Of a stretch of DNA of 64,000 bases, positions 18,200-26,576 are shown piece by piece. How positions within the stretch are numbered: the stretch's first letter is position 1; each line of letters starts with the position of its first letter. The DNA comes from Gracilibacteraceae bacterium (GTDB taxonomy: Bacteria; Bacillota; Desulfitobacteriia; Desulfitobacteriales; Syntrophobotulaceae): NCBI GenBank assembly GCA_031266805.1, contig JAISAH010000015.1, positions 1 through 64,000 on the forward strand, read 5' to 3'. The notes beneath the pieces are model-generated. The model was given only the letters and a program-made list of their open reading frames with translations. It had not been told where the DNA came from and made no database searches. Made by a program: the position numbers and the translations under genes.

Positions 18200-18421
18200 A
18201 TGTGTGTGGCTTTGCCCGGCAAGGTAATTTCAATTGAGGATAATTTCGGCCAGGTGGATTTCGGCGGCGGCCTGCTTTCCGTGAATCTGGGCCTTGTGCG
18301 GGCGGAAGTCGGCGACTATGTCCTGGTCCACGCCGGCTGCGCCTTGGAAGTCATGCAAAAAGATCTTGCGGAAGATGTGATCGCCTTGTTCGCGGACGCG
18401 GAGAATTCTTATTATGCCTGA
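18200..18421 (+). CDS. hypC: Hydrogenase maturation chaperone HypC
   Basis: 73 residues starting MCVALPGKVISI. The N-terminal Cys after Met is the essential residue of HypC/HupF proteins. With HypD it carries the Fe(CN)2CO group to the [NiFe]-hydrogenase large subunit. A GGAGG-type ribosome site precedes the ATG at 18200. The 3' end overlaps hypD by eight bases. Confidence 0.93.
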   Translation: MCVALPGKVISIEDNFGQVDFGGGLLSVNLGLVRAEVGDYVLVHAGCALEVMQKDLAEDVIALFADAENSYYA

Positions 18422-19505
18422 ACCGGGCGTTTTGGAGGCTTTGCGCGGTTACGGCGGGCCGGAACTGCGTTTTATGGAAGTATGCGGCACACATACGGCC
18501 GCTGTTTTTCGTCACGGCATCAGAAGCATGATCTCGCCGTCGCTGCGTCTGATTTCCGGGCCGGGCTGCCCCGTGTGCGTGACCCCAGCCGCCTATATTG
18601 ACCGGGCCGTGGAATTGGCCTTGACGCCGGGGGTGACGCTGGCCACGTTTGGCGATATGATAAAAGTGCCCGGCAGCCGCGTGTCACTGGACGAGGCCAA
18701 AGGCGAAGGCGCGCGCGTAATGCTCATGTACGCGCCCGGCGAGGTGCTGGCGCAGGCCAGGGCGCACCCGGAGCGTCAGTATGTCGTCGCCGCCGTGGGC
18801 TTTGAGACGACGGCGCCGGTGTACGCGCTGACCTTGGAGCAAATACGCCGCGAGGGTCTCCGCAACGTGCGCCTGCTTACGGCGCTGCGCCGCGTTATCC
18901 CTGTGCTGCGCTACGTCTGCGATACGGATGGCGGGATCCACGGTTTTTTGGCGCCGGGGCATGTGAGTACGGTGATCGGCGCGGACGCTTTTCGCCCTCT
19001 GGCGCGGCGGTACGGACGCCCCTTCGTCGTCGCGGGCTTCGGCGGCGAAGATATCCTGCGCGCGCTTTACGCGCTTCTGCGCCTGGCGCGGGATGGCCGG
19101 GCCGAAGTTTTGAACGCCTATCCCGCCGCTGTCCGACCGGAAGGGAACCCGGCGGCCCGCGGCTGCGTGGAAAAATATTTTGCCTCCGGAGCGGCGGCGT
19201 GGCGCGGTATGGGGGAAATTCCCGACTCCGGTTATTATCTGCGGGAGGAGTACCGGGAGTATGACGCCGGAGGGCCTTGGTGGGCTGGGGCGGGCGATTT
19301 CCAAGCAGAGGACAGCGAACCGGCCGGCTGCAAATGCGGCGAGGTCATTCTGGGCCGGATCACGCCGCCGGAATGTCCGCTTTTTCGCGGCGCCTGCACA
19401 CCACTACGCGCGCGGGGGCCATGCATGGTATCGGCGGAAGGGACCTGCGGCATATGGTATCGGTATGCCGCGCCGCGGACGGCGGCGGGCGGAGGCGCGG
19501 GATGA
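18414..19505 (+). CDS. hypD: Hydrogenase maturation scaffold HypD
   Basis: 363 residues. Family motifs are intact: FMEVCGTHTAAVFRHGIRS, GPGCPVCVTP, and FAPGHVS-like LAPGHVS. C-terminal cysteines (GCKCGEVI, CPLFRGACTP) hold the [4Fe-4S] cluster. HypD is the scaffold on which the Fe(CN)2CO unit is built. It overlaps hypC at the start and hypE at the end, giving a tight hypCDE unit. Confidence 0.95.
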   Translation: MPEPGVLEALRGYGGPELRFMEVCGTHTAAVFRHGIRSMISPSLRLISGPGCPVCVTPAAYIDRAVELALTPGVTLATFGDMIKVPGSRVSLDEAKGEGARVMLMYAPGEVLAQARAHPERQYVVAAVGFETTAPVYALTLEQIRREGLRNVRLLTALRRVIPVLRYVCDTDGGIHGFLAPGHVSTVIGADAFRPLARRYGRPFVVAGFGGEDILRALYALLRLARDGRAEVLNAYPAAVRPEGNPAARGCVEKYFASGAAAWRGMGEIPDSGYYLREEYREYDAGGPWWAGAGDFQAEDSEPAGCKCGEVILGRITPPECPLFRGACTPLRARGPCMVSAEGTCGIWYRYAAPRTAAGGGAG

Positions 19506-20530
19506 GGATAACTATGGCGCATGGCGGCGGCGGGCAGGAAACGCGGGAACTGGTGACGGATCTGTTTCAGCGCCGCTTGAACAATGAATTTCTGGCCCGC
19601 ATGGAGGACGCCGCGGTTTTGCCGCGACCGGAGCATCCCATTGCTATGACTACCGACACTTTCGTCGTGACGCCGCCGGAATTTCCGGGCGGGGACATCG
19701 GTAAACTCGCTGTTTGCGGTACGGTAAACGATCTGTGGATGAGCGGCGCGCGGCCGCTGTATCTCTCCGCCGGTTTTGTTTTGCAGACGGGGCTGGAATC
19801 GTCGCTGCTGGAGCGCGTCGTGGATTCCATGGCTGAGGCGGCGCGGGCGGCGGGCGTCAAAATCGTGGCTGGCGACACGAAAGTCGTCGAAAACATGGGG
19901 GACGATCCGGCGGGACTTTTCATCAACACGGCCGGCATCGGCTGCCGGCGATGGGCGATCACGCCCGGAGCGGCCAACGTGCGGGCGGGCGACGCCGTCG
20001 TTCTGAGCGGGCCGCTGGGGAATCATCAGGCCGCCGTCCTTTCGCGCCGGCTGGGCCTGGTGAACGCAATCACGAGCGATTGCGCCGACCTCGGCCCGCC
20101 GGCGGAGGCGCTCTTGTCCGGCGGCGTGCGTTTGCGGGCGCTGCGTGACGTGACGCGCGGAGGGCTGGCGACCGTGCTGAATGAAATAGCGGCCGCGGCG
20201 GGGCTGCGGATCGAGGCGGAAGAAAAAGAGATCCCCGTGGATGAGGAAGTGGAGAAACTTTGCGGGCTGCTGGGCCTTGATCCGCTTTATATGGCCAACG
20301 AAGGCAAGTTCGTTTGTGTCGTCGCGGCGGCGGACACGGAAAAAACTCTGGCCTTGCTTCGCGCTTTTCCTCTGAGCGCCCGGGCGGCGCGCGTCGGCTG
20401 GGTCCAGGCGCCGCCGGCCGCGGACGCGGATCTGCCGGGCGCGGACCCGCCGGTGATTCTGCGCACGGCGCTGGGGGGGCGGCGGATCCTGGACGCGCTC
20501 TATGGAGAAGGATTGCCGCGGATTTGCTAA
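19502..20530 (+). CDS. hypE: Hydrogenase maturation protein HypE (thiocarbamate dehydratase)
   Basis: 342 residues. It begins with [20 protein letters not shown] and ends PRIC, the C-terminal Cys being the residue that is carbamoylated by HypF and dehydrated to thiocyanate. The central PurM-like ATP-binding fold is seen in [24 protein letters not shown] and [11 protein letters not shown]. The ATG overlaps the hypD stop; upstream in-frame ATGs fall inside hypD. hypF, hypA, hypB and any [NiFe]-hydrogenase structural gene are outside the window. Confidence 0.95.
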   Translation: MRITMAHGGGGQETRELVTDLFQRRLNNEFLARMEDAAVLPRPEHPIAMTTDTFVVTPPEFPGGDIGKLAVCGTVNDLWMSGARPLYLSAGFVLQTGLESSLLERVVDSMAEAARAAGVKIVAGDTKVVENMGDDPAGLFINTAGIGCRRWAITPGAANVRAGDAVVLSGPLGNHQAAVLSRRLGLVNAITSDCADLGPPAEALLSGGVRLRALRDVTRGGLATVLNEIAAAAGLRIEAEEKEIPVDEEVEKLCGLLGLDPLYMANEGKFVCVVAAADTEKTLALLRAFPLSARAARVGWVQAPPAADADLPGADPPVILRTALGGRRILDALYGEGLPRIC

Positions 20531-20579
20531 AACAGCTGCCCGACTCGGCTTTTGGGCGGCGACTAAGGGAGGGGAACAG

Positions 20580-21998
20580 GTGATTCGGCTTTATAACACG
20601 ATGACCCGCCGGAAAGAGGAGTTTGTGCCGCGGGAGGCCGGCAAGGCGGCTATATACGCTTGCGGCCCCACGGTTTACAATTATTTCCATTTGGGGAACG
20701 CGAGAATGCTGGTCGTTTTTGATATGATCCGGCGATACCTTACCTGGCGGGGGTTTGAGGTCAATTATGTCCAAAATTTTACGGATATTGACGATAAGAT
20801 AATCGCCCGCGCGCGGGAAGAAGGATGCGCAACGGAGGCGCTGGCCGCGAAATACATCGAGGCTTATTTTGCCGACGCCGCCGCGCTGCGCGTGCAAAAA
20901 GCCGCGGCGCACCCCAAGGCGACGGAAAATATAGCGGAGATGCTGGATATCATCCGCGTACTTATGGAAAAAGGGCTGGCCTACGCGGCGGAGGGAGACG
21001 TTTATTACGCCGTTGACCGTTTCGCCGGTTACGGCAAACTTTCTGGGCGAACGCCGGACGATATGACCGCCGGGGCCCGGGTCGACCCAAATCCCCGCAA
21101 GCGCGGCCCGATGGATTTTGCCCTGTGGAAAAAAGCGAAAGCAGGGGAGCCGCTTTGGCCGAGTCCCTGGGGCGAGGGCCGTCCGGGCTGGCATATCGAA
21201 TGTTCCGCTATGGCGCTCAAATATCTGGGCCCGTCGTTTGATATCCACGGCGGCGGCGGCGACCTTATTTTTCCTCATCATGAAAACGAAATAGCGCAGA
21301 CGGAAGGCTATCTGGACGGGAAAGCCATGGCTCGTTACTGGATGCATAACGCTTTTATCACAGTCGATCAGGAGAAAATGTCCAAGTCGGAAGGGAATTT
21401 TTTCCTGGTGCGGGATCTGCTGAAAAAATGGAGCGGCGACGTCGTGCGGTTTTATTTGCTGGGGACCCATTATCGCAGTCCGCTCGATTTTGACGAGGAA
21501 AAACTGGTCATGGCGGCCAAGGGGCTGGAACGCCTGAAAACAGCTTGGCGGCTGGCTGAGGAAGCCGCCGGCCGGCCGGGGGAGACGAAGATGGATCTGA
21601 GCGAGACGGCAGCGGCGGCGCGGCGGGCGTTTACCGAGGCGATGGACGATGATTTTAACTCGGCCCAGGCCTATGCCGCGCTGTTTGATTTGGCGCGCGA
21701 TATCAACACGGCGGTGGCGGCGGGAGACGCTCACCCGGCGGCGCTGCGGGAAGCGGCGGACACGCTGCGCGAGCTGGCGGCGGTTTTAGGTCTGGTCATA
21801 GCGCCGGAGGAGGCGGAGACGGCGGGGGCGGAAGGCGAAAAATTCGCCGCTCTCATGGCGCTGATCATCGATATCCGCGCCGCGGCCCGGGCCCAAAAAG
21901 ATTGGCTGACGGCGGATCTGATCCGGGATCGTTTGAAGGAGGCCGGACTGGTGATCGAGGACACGCCTCAGGGCGCGCGCTGGTATCTGGCGCCGTGA
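20580..21998 (+). CDS. cysS: Cysteinyl-tRNA synthetase
   Basis: 472 residues. The N-terminal zinc Cys is in [18 protein letters not shown], where HLGN is the HIGH-type signature. Other zinc ligands sit in WHIECSAM and FPHHENE, and the loop is KMSKSEGNF. It charges tRNA-Cys in the cytoplasm. The GTG at 20580 is chosen: GGGAGGGG is just upstream, and the product then starts [15 protein letters not shown] as in the family. Followed by mrnC, thyX and rlmB, as in many Clostridia. Confidence 0.95.
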   Translation: MIRLYNTMTRRKEEFVPREAGKAAIYACGPTVYNYFHLGNARMLVVFDMIRRYLTWRGFEVNYVQNFTDIDDKIIARAREEGCATEALAAKYIEAYFADAAALRVQKAAAHPKATENIAEMLDIIRVLMEKGLAYAAEGDVYYAVDRFAGYGKLSGRTPDDMTAGARVDPNPRKRGPMDFALWKKAKAGEPLWPSPWGEGRPGWHIECSAMALKYLGPSFDIHGGGGDLIFPHHENEIAQTEGYLDGKAMARYWMHNAFITVDQEKMSKSEGNFFLVRDLLKKWSGDVVRFYLLGTHYRSPLDFDEEKLVMAAKGLERLKTAWRLAEEAAGRPGETKMDLSETAAAARRAFTEAMDDDFNSAQAYAALFDLARDINTAVAAGDAHPAALREAADTLRELAAVLGLVIAPEEAETAGAEGEKFAALMALIIDIRAAARAQKDWLTADLIRDRLKEAGLVIEDTPQGARWYLAP

Positions 21999-22378
21999 AT
22001 GAGGATAGCGCCGGCTGGCGCGGCTACAATGTTTTGGCTCTGGCCTGGCTGGGCGACGCCGTTTTTGAGTTATGGGTGCGCGAACGCTTGCTGACAAGCG
22101 GCGCCGCGGCCAAAGCCGACGAACTGCATACGCGGGCGGTGGCGCTTGTCCAGGCCAAAAATCAGGCGGAGCTGATCCTGCGCCTGCAGCCGCTTTTGAC
22201 GGAAGAAGAAACTTATGTATGCCGGCTCGGACGCAACGCCGGCGGCCGGCGCCCGCAGGGCGCGGATCTTCTCACTTACCGGCGCGCGACGGCGCTGGAG
22301 GTTTTGGTCGGCTATTGGCATGTCACCGGGCAGAAGACCCGGTTGGCGGAAATGTTGGAGAATATGGCATGGAAGTAA
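21995..22378 (+). CDS. mrnC: Mini-ribonuclease III
   Basis: 127 residues: only the RNase III catalytic domain, without a dsRNA-binding domain. [20 protein letters not shown] carries the catalytic Asp, and [16 protein letters not shown] is the second conserved helix. It matures the ends of 23S rRNA in Gram-positive bacteria. The GTG start overlaps the cysS stop. The lack of the second domain is normal for this family. Confidence 0.92.
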   Translation: MNEDSAGWRGYNVLALAWLGDAVFELWVRERLLTSGAAAKADELHTRAVALVQAKNQAELILRLQPLLTEEETYVCRLGRNAGGRRPQGADLLTYRRATALEVLVGYWHVTGQKTRLAEMLENMAWK

Positions 22379-23040
22379 ATCTGATTTCATATACGCCGGA
22401 ACCGGAAAAGGTCGTAGCCGCCGCCGCCCGGCTCTGTTATTCCGCCGCGGCCGTGCCGGAACTCTTGGAGGGGCTGGGCCCGGATGAAACCGTCCGGCTG
22501 GTAAAAAAACTGTATGAGATGGGGCACTTGTCCACATTTGAGCATGTCAGTTTTCAGTTTTCCGTGGACGGGGTTTCCCGCGCGTTATCGCATCAGCTGG
22601 TGCGGCACCGTATTGCCAGCTATTCCCAAAGATCGCAGCGCTATGTGCGGGAAACAGGGTTTCGCTATGTGGCGCCGCCTTCCGTGCGGGAAAATCCGGA
22701 AGCGCTCAGGAGATTTCAGGCGGCGATGGAGTATTTGCAGGCGGGTTACGCGGCGCTGCTGGCGGAAGTGCCGGCGGAGGACGCGCGCTATATTCTGCCT
22801 AACGCCTGTGTGACTTCTTTGCTGGTTACCATGAACGCGCGGGCGCTGCTCCATTTCTTTGAGCTGCGCACCTGCACCCGGGCGCAGTGGGAGATCCGGG
22901 AAATGGCCTGCCAAATGCTGGAGATGGCGCGCGAGGTCGCTCCGGCGCTGTTTCACTTGGCCGGTCCCGCCTGCGAATCGAAGGGATTTTGTCCGGAAGG
23001 CGAGTTGAGCTGTAAAAAAAATGGCGCAAAACACCGATAA
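22369..23040 (+). CDS. thyX: Flavin-dependent thymidylate synthase ThyX
   Basis: 223 residues. The ThyX signature RHRIASYSQRSQRY is present, and ARYILPNACVTSLLVTMNAR and LRTCTRAQWEIREMA follow. It makes dTMP from dUMP using methylene-tetrahydrofolate and FAD. The ATG at 22369 overlaps the end of mrnC. A Cys-containing tail (ACESKGFCPEGELSC) is common in clostridial members. Confidence 0.95.
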   Translation: MEVNLISYTPEPEKVVAAAARLCYSAAAVPELLEGLGPDETVRLVKKLYEMGHLSTFEHVSFQFSVDGVSRALSHQLVRHRIASYSQRSQRYVRETGFRYVAPPSVRENPEALRRFQAAMEYLQAGYAALLAEVPAEDARYILPNACVTSLLVTMNARALLHFFELRTCTRAQWEIREMACQMLEMAREVAPALFHLAGPACESKGFCPEGELSCKKNGAKHR

Positions 23041-23782
23041 AGATATACTGTGCGGACGCAACGCGGTGCTGGAACTCCTGCGTTCCGGGCGGGAGATCCA
23101 TAAACTGTGGCTGAAAAGCGGAAGCGGGCGGAACAATGATATTCGCCGGGCGGCGGCGGAGCGGGGCATTCCTGTGCAAAACGCGGATGAGGCGGCTCTG
23201 TCCCGGCTGACCGGCGCCGCCCGTCATCAAGGGGTGGCGGCTTGGACCGCCGCCGTGGAATACGCGGATGTGGACGATATTTTAGCCGCCGCGGCCGCCG
23301 GGGGAGAAGAGGCGTTTATCGTCGCTCTGGATGAGGTGGAAGACCCGCAGAATCTGGGAGCGATTTTGCGCAGCGCCGAAGGGATGGGAGTACACGGCGT
23401 ACTCATTCCTAAACGCCGCAGCGCGGGTCTGACGGCGGCTGTGGCCCGGGCCGCCGCCGGAGCGATGGAATATGTACCGGTGGCGCGGGTGGGCAATATG
23501 GCGCGGACTTTAGCGCTTTTGAAGGAACAGGGCTTATGGATCACCGGCGCGGAACAGGACGGCGCGCCGATCGCCGGCGCCGATCTGACCGGCCCCCGCG
23601 CGCTGGTGCTGGGCGGGGAGGATAAAGGTCTGGGGCATACGGTCCGCGCCGCCTGTGACGAAATAGTGGCGCTGCCGCTGCTGGGGCGCGTATCGTCTTA
23701 TAATGTCAGCGCCGCCGCCGCTATTTTCATGTATGAGACCCGCAGGCAAAGAACGGCCGCCGCGAAGCGGGATGGATCCTGA
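23021..23782 (+). CDS. rlmB: 23S rRNA (guanosine-2'-O-)-methyltransferase RlmB (TrmH family)
   Basis: 253 residues. The N-terminal substrate-binding domain (CGRNAVLELLRSGREIHKLW) leads to the SPOUT knot: ALDEVEDPQNLGAILRSAEG, LVLGGEDKGLG and LPLLGRVSSYNVSAAAAIFMYE. It methylates a guanosine in 23S rRNA. It overlaps thyX by 20 bases and is the last gene of the cysS operon. yacP-sigH usually follow in Clostridia; here the dehalogenase locus follows instead. Confidence 0.93.
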   Translation: MAQNTDKDILCGRNAVLELLRSGREIHKLWLKSGSGRNNDIRRAAAERGIPVQNADEAALSRLTGAARHQGVAAWTAAVEYADVDDILAAAAAGGEEAFIVALDEVEDPQNLGAILRSAEGMGVHGVLIPKRRSAGLTAAVARAAAGAMEYVPVARVGNMARTLALLKEQGLWITGAEQDGAPIAGADLTGPRALVLGGEDKGLGHTVRAACDEIVALPLLGRVSSYNVSAAAAIFMYETRRQRTAAAKRDGS

Positions 23783-23819
23783 TTTAAATTCCTTAGATTT
23801 TTGAAAAAATTCGGTTTTC

Positions 23820-23833
23820 TTACCATGCGCTAA
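23820..23833. promoter_or_regulatory. Dehalobox-like operator upstream of rdhB
   Basis: TTACCATGCGCTAA: half-sites TTACC and GCTAA around four bases, one mismatch from the perfect TTAGC-N4-GCTAA site at 26503-26516. A -10 box TATGAT (23857-23862) follows 23 bases downstream, which places the centre near -41.5 from the expected transcription start, the usual class II CRP/FNR activator position. CprK sites in Desulfitobacterium have the same geometry but the sequence TTAAT-N4-ATTAA. Confidence 0.6.
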
Positions 23834-23900
23834 GTGTTTTTGTCTCTCGCCTTTGTTATGATAAAGCGGTAATCAGCCAAATCATGCGGGAGGTGAAGCA

Positions 23901-24218
23901 ATGGGCGTGTTTCTGATGTTTATCGCCGGGATGATCTTCCTGGCCGGTGTTCTCTTCGTTCGCCCCAAGGTCAAGACCAAGACTGCCGCGCAAAACGCCG
24001 CCGTCTGGATCCTGTATGTCTTGTGGTACGGCATAACGCTCATCGGAGTTTCTTTCGTCTACATCAACGCCGGCGTCGGCCATGTAAAAGCGACGAGTAC
24101 GGCCATTTTCCTCTTTCTGGGCCTATCCATCGTTCTGGCCGTTATTCTGGCCCGAGTCCTGGGCTTGCTCGGCGTCAGGAAAACCCCGGGCTCCGGTTCC
24201 GCCGCTCAGGAATCGTAA
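23901..24218 (+). CDS. rdhB: Reductive dehalogenase membrane anchor RdhB
   Basis: 105 residues with three membrane helices ([41 protein letters not shown] and [24 protein letters not shown]). Size, topology and position directly before rdhA match RdhB proteins, which are thought to hold the catalytic subunit on the outer face of the membrane. GGAGG lies a few bases before the ATG. Sequence identity in this family is low, so the call rests partly on context. Confidence 0.85.
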   Translation: MGVFLMFIAGMIFLAGVLFVRPKVKTKTAAQNAAVWILYVLWYGITLIGVSFVYINAGVGHVKATSTAIFLFLGLSIVLAVILARVLGLLGVRKTPGSGSAAQES

Positions 24219-24253
24219 CTTATCACGACGAGGGGAAAAGGAGAGGATTTTTT

Positions 24254-25606
24254 ATGCCACCTGAGAAGAACATTGCCGCTCGGCAGGAGAAACAGCCTTC
24301 CGCCATGAGCCGGCGCAATTTCCTGAAAGCCGGCGCGGCGGCGGCTATGTCCGCCGGACTGGCGGGAACTCTGGGCGCCAAACCGCTGGCGGCGGCGCAG
24401 ACAACCTCCGGCGCCGGTTATGTAAAATCCAAGCTGCATTCGAGGATTGATTACGGCGGCGCCACCGTCCGCTATGTGGAACACAATGACCAGTGGCTCG
24501 GCACCAGTCAGATCCTCGGCGCGGTGAAACAATACCACGAAGCGGATCAGGGTTTCTATATGGCTAATCGGGGCAAGTACACCCAAGAAGCGCAGGATTG
24601 TTTTTACCACTATCATTTTGTCATGAAGCACCCCTTCAACAACGCCATCGCCACCTTTGCCATGTCGCTGATGCCGGATCAGATGGTCAGCGGCACGCCG
24701 GCGGCGGAAAAAATTCCCATTCCGGATCCGGAGCAGATGACACAGCATATCAAGGACTGCGCTTATTTTCTCCGCGCCGACGAGGTCGGGGTCGGCAGGA
24801 TGCCGGAGTATGGCTACTACAGCCATAAAGCGCCCAGCCAAGACGATCTGCTGAGAGACGACCTTTCGAATTCCGTTCCGGTCACGGAAAGACTGCCTTA
24901 TGTCGTCGTCGTCATGGTCGACCAGCATCTGGAGACCATGCTGGCTTCCACCGGCTATGACGGCATCAGCGCCGCCCAGTCCATGCGTTCCTACCATACG
25001 ACCGGCGTTATTTCCGTAATCCTGGCGGATTATATCCGTAAATTGGGCTACAACGCCCGGGCCCATCACTTCACGAACTATGCGGCGGTCATGCCTCCTC
25101 TGACTATAGCCGCCGGTCTGGGCGAACTGTCCCGCACCGGCGACTGCACGGTGCATCCGCGCTTGGGTTTCCGGCATAAAGTCGCGGCCGTGACGACTGA
25201 TATGCCGTTGGTTCCGGATAAGCCCATCGACTTCGGACTGCTGGATTTTTGCCGCGTCTGCGCCAAATGCGCGGAGAACTGTCCCTCAGAGGCTATCACT
25301 TTTGACCGGGACATGGTGGAGTATAACGGCTATCTGCGCTGGAACAGCGACTTCCGGAAATGTACTGAATTTCGTGTTACCAACTCGGAAGGCTCATCCT
25401 GCGGCCGCTGCATGAAAGTATGTCCCTGGAACTCCAAGGAAGACTCTTGGTTCCACACGGCCGGCACCTGGATCGGCAGCAAGGGCGAGGCTTCGGCCTC
25501 ACTCCTGAAAAACATCGACGATATCTTCGGCTACGGCGACGAACAGATCGAAAAGTACCACTGGTGGCTGGACTGGCCGGAACGGTACGGCCCGCCGCAG
25601 CACTAA
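24254..25606 (+). CDS. rdhA: Corrinoid/iron-sulfur reductive dehalogenase RdhA
   Basis: 450 residues. A twin-arginine signal SRRNFLK (residues 19-25) with a hydrophobic Ala-rich stretch and an AAAQ-like cleavage site directs export. The core shows [29 protein letters not shown] and [14 protein letters not shown], typical of the cobamide-binding fold. Two ferredoxin motifs follow: [12 protein letters not shown] and, after KC at the start of the second set, [10 protein letters not shown]. RdhA proteins remove halogens reductively using a base-off corrinoid and two [4Fe-4S] clusters. The halogenated substrate cannot be told from the sequence. It follows rdhB and is the last gene before a hairpin. 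Confidence 0.95.
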   Translation: MPPEKNIAARQEKQPSAMSRRNFLKAGAAAAMSAGLAGTLGAKPLAAAQTTSGAGYVKSKLHSRIDYGGATVRYVEHNDQWLGTSQILGAVKQYHEADQGFYMANRGKYTQEAQDCFYHYHFVMKHPFNNAIATFAMSLMPDQMVSGTPAAEKIPIPDPEQMTQHIKDCAYFLRADEVGVGRMPEYGYYSHKAPSQDDLLRDDLSNSVPVTERLPYVVVVMVDQHLETMLASTGYDGISAAQSMRSYHTTGVISVILADYIRKLGYNARAHHFTNYAAVMPPLTIAAGLGELSRTGDCTVHPRLGFRHKVAAVTTDMPLVPDKPIDFGLLDFCRVCAKCAENCPSEAITFDRDMVEYNGYLRWNSDFRKCTEFRVTNSEGSSCGRCMKVCPWNSKEDSWFHTAGTWIGSKGEASASLLKNIDDIFGYGDEQIEKYHWWLDWPERYGPPQH

Positions 25607-25650
25607 ACCTATAATAAACAAGGCGCAGGGCAATAATTCTGCTCAATGCT

Positions 25651-25687
25651 CAATAACCCTCGGGACAAAATGTCTCAAGGGTTATTG
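25651..25687 (+). terminator. Long hairpin after rdhA, probable terminator or processing site
   Basis: Arms CAATAACCCT (25651-25660) and AGGGTTATTG (25678-25687) pair perfectly, and six more pairs (one wobble) form inside, closing a 3-base loop. There is no T-run after it, so intrinsic termination may be weak; it could limit read-through or protect the 3' end of rdhBA mRNA. The distal arm overlaps the -35 box of the regulator gene. Confidence 0.55.
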
Positions 25688-25713
25688 TCGCAGAGCAGCC
25701 ATTCCGCTATAAT
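25685..25713 (+). promoter_or_regulatory. Promoter of the rdhK regulator gene
   Basis: TTGTCG (25685-25690), 17-base spacer, TATAAT (25708-25713), 84 bases before the ATG at 25797. A single GCTAA half-site lies downstream of it, but no full operator was found, so basal expression is likely. Confidence 0.6.
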
Positions 25714-25796
25714 ATATACATTGCTGGCAAGTCAGGAACCGGTCTTCAGCTAACTAAGCCTCATTCTGATCGAAGCGTTAACTGGAGGAGATTCAC

Positions 25797-26495
25797 ATGG
25801 GAGACGACGCCGCAAGGATCATTCCGGAAATACTCATCCCCGAGTCATTTTATTCCGTCGAGGGTCTGGAAAAATACCTGCACCTGGGGCAGACGCGGGA
25901 ATTCCGCAAGGGCGAGGTCATACTGGCTCAGGGCGTCCCCAACAACTCCATGCTGTATGTGCAGTCTGGCTGTCTTTCGGTGAACATGTGCAACGAGGAC
26001 GGCGACAATAAATTCATGTTCCTTATCTGTGAACGTTCCATCGGCATGTCAGTATTTCTCAGTGAACTGCACGAACTATTGATTACGGCGACTGAGGCCG
26101 CGCGTCTTTGTTTCTTCACGATGGAACAGGCGCTGGAGATTTTCCGGCAGGACGAGCAGATCATGCTGGACGTGCTGCAGAATATCCTGAGCAAAGTCTA
26201 TTATTTCATGGCCCAATCCCGGGATCTGAACTTTTCCCGGCCCTCGACCCGAATCTTCCGGCTGCTGTACAATCTGGCCCTGACCGAAGGGCGCTTGGAA
26301 AACGGCGTTCAGGTCGTCAGGACACGCCTGACCCAAAAAGCAATCGGAGAAATAACCGGCGCCCATTATGTCACGGTCAGCAAATTGTTCAATTATCTGG
26401 AAAAGCATGAGATCCTGACGAAGCACAAGGACAGGATCTGTATTTACGACATGGTCCGCCTGAAAAGTTTGATCAATGAAGTGATTGAATATTAA
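25797..26495 (+). CDS. rdhK: CRP/FNR-family regulator, CprK/RdhK-like
   Basis: 232 residues. An N-terminal cyclic-nucleotide-type beta-barrel (EFRKGEVILAQGVPNNSMLYV) and long dimer helix lead to a winged helix: TQKAIGEITGAHYVTVSKLF. From memory this helix is very like the CprK one, which has His-His-Val-Thr-Val-Ser-Arg where this protein has His-Tyr-Val-Thr-Val-Ser-Lys. CprK proteins bind halogenated aromatic compounds and then activate rdh genes. No Cys cluster for an FNR-type [4Fe-4S] is present, so it is not an FNR oxygen sensor. It lies between rdhA and rdhC, next to the matching operators, and is probably their regulator (inference). Confidence 0.9.
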   Translation: MGDDAARIIPEILIPESFYSVEGLEKYLHLGQTREFRKGEVILAQGVPNNSMLYVQSGCLSVNMCNEDGDNKFMFLICERSIGMSVFLSELHELLITATEAARLCFFTMEQALEIFRQDEQIMLDVLQNILSKVYYFMAQSRDLNFSRPSTRIFRLLYNLALTEGRLENGVQVVRTRLTQKAIGEITGAHYVTVSKLFNYLEKHEILTKHKDRICIYDMVRLKSLINEVIEY

Positions 26496-26500
26496 ACCCC

Positions 26501-26518
26501 CTTTAGCACATGCTAAAG
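26501..26518. promoter_or_regulatory. Palindromic operator upstream of rdhC
   Basis: CTTTAGCA and TGCTAAAG are perfect inverted arms around CA, beginning five bases after the rdhK stop; the 14-bp core is TTAGC-ACAT-GCTAA. A TATAAA -10 box at 26539-26544 puts the centre close to -41.5. No T-run follows, so a terminator is unlikely. A second possible -10, TATAAT at 26552-26557, would put the centre near -54. Confidence 0.7.
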
Positions 26519-26576
26519 ACAAACGTGCCGAATCGTGATATAAATAGTTGATATAATCCGTCGGGAGAGAGCTGCC

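Noticed and set aside
20070-21734. 554-codon frame on the minus strand
   Set aside because: Antisense to hypE and cysS, both of which have family motifs throughout.
25741-25760. Third operator before rdhK
   Set aside because: Only one half-site (GCTAA) is present; the other half does not match, and it lies downstream of the promoter.
26501-26518. Terminator for rdhK
   Set aside because: The arms are only eight pairs with a two-base centre and no T-run follows; symmetry and distance to a -10 box fit an operator better.
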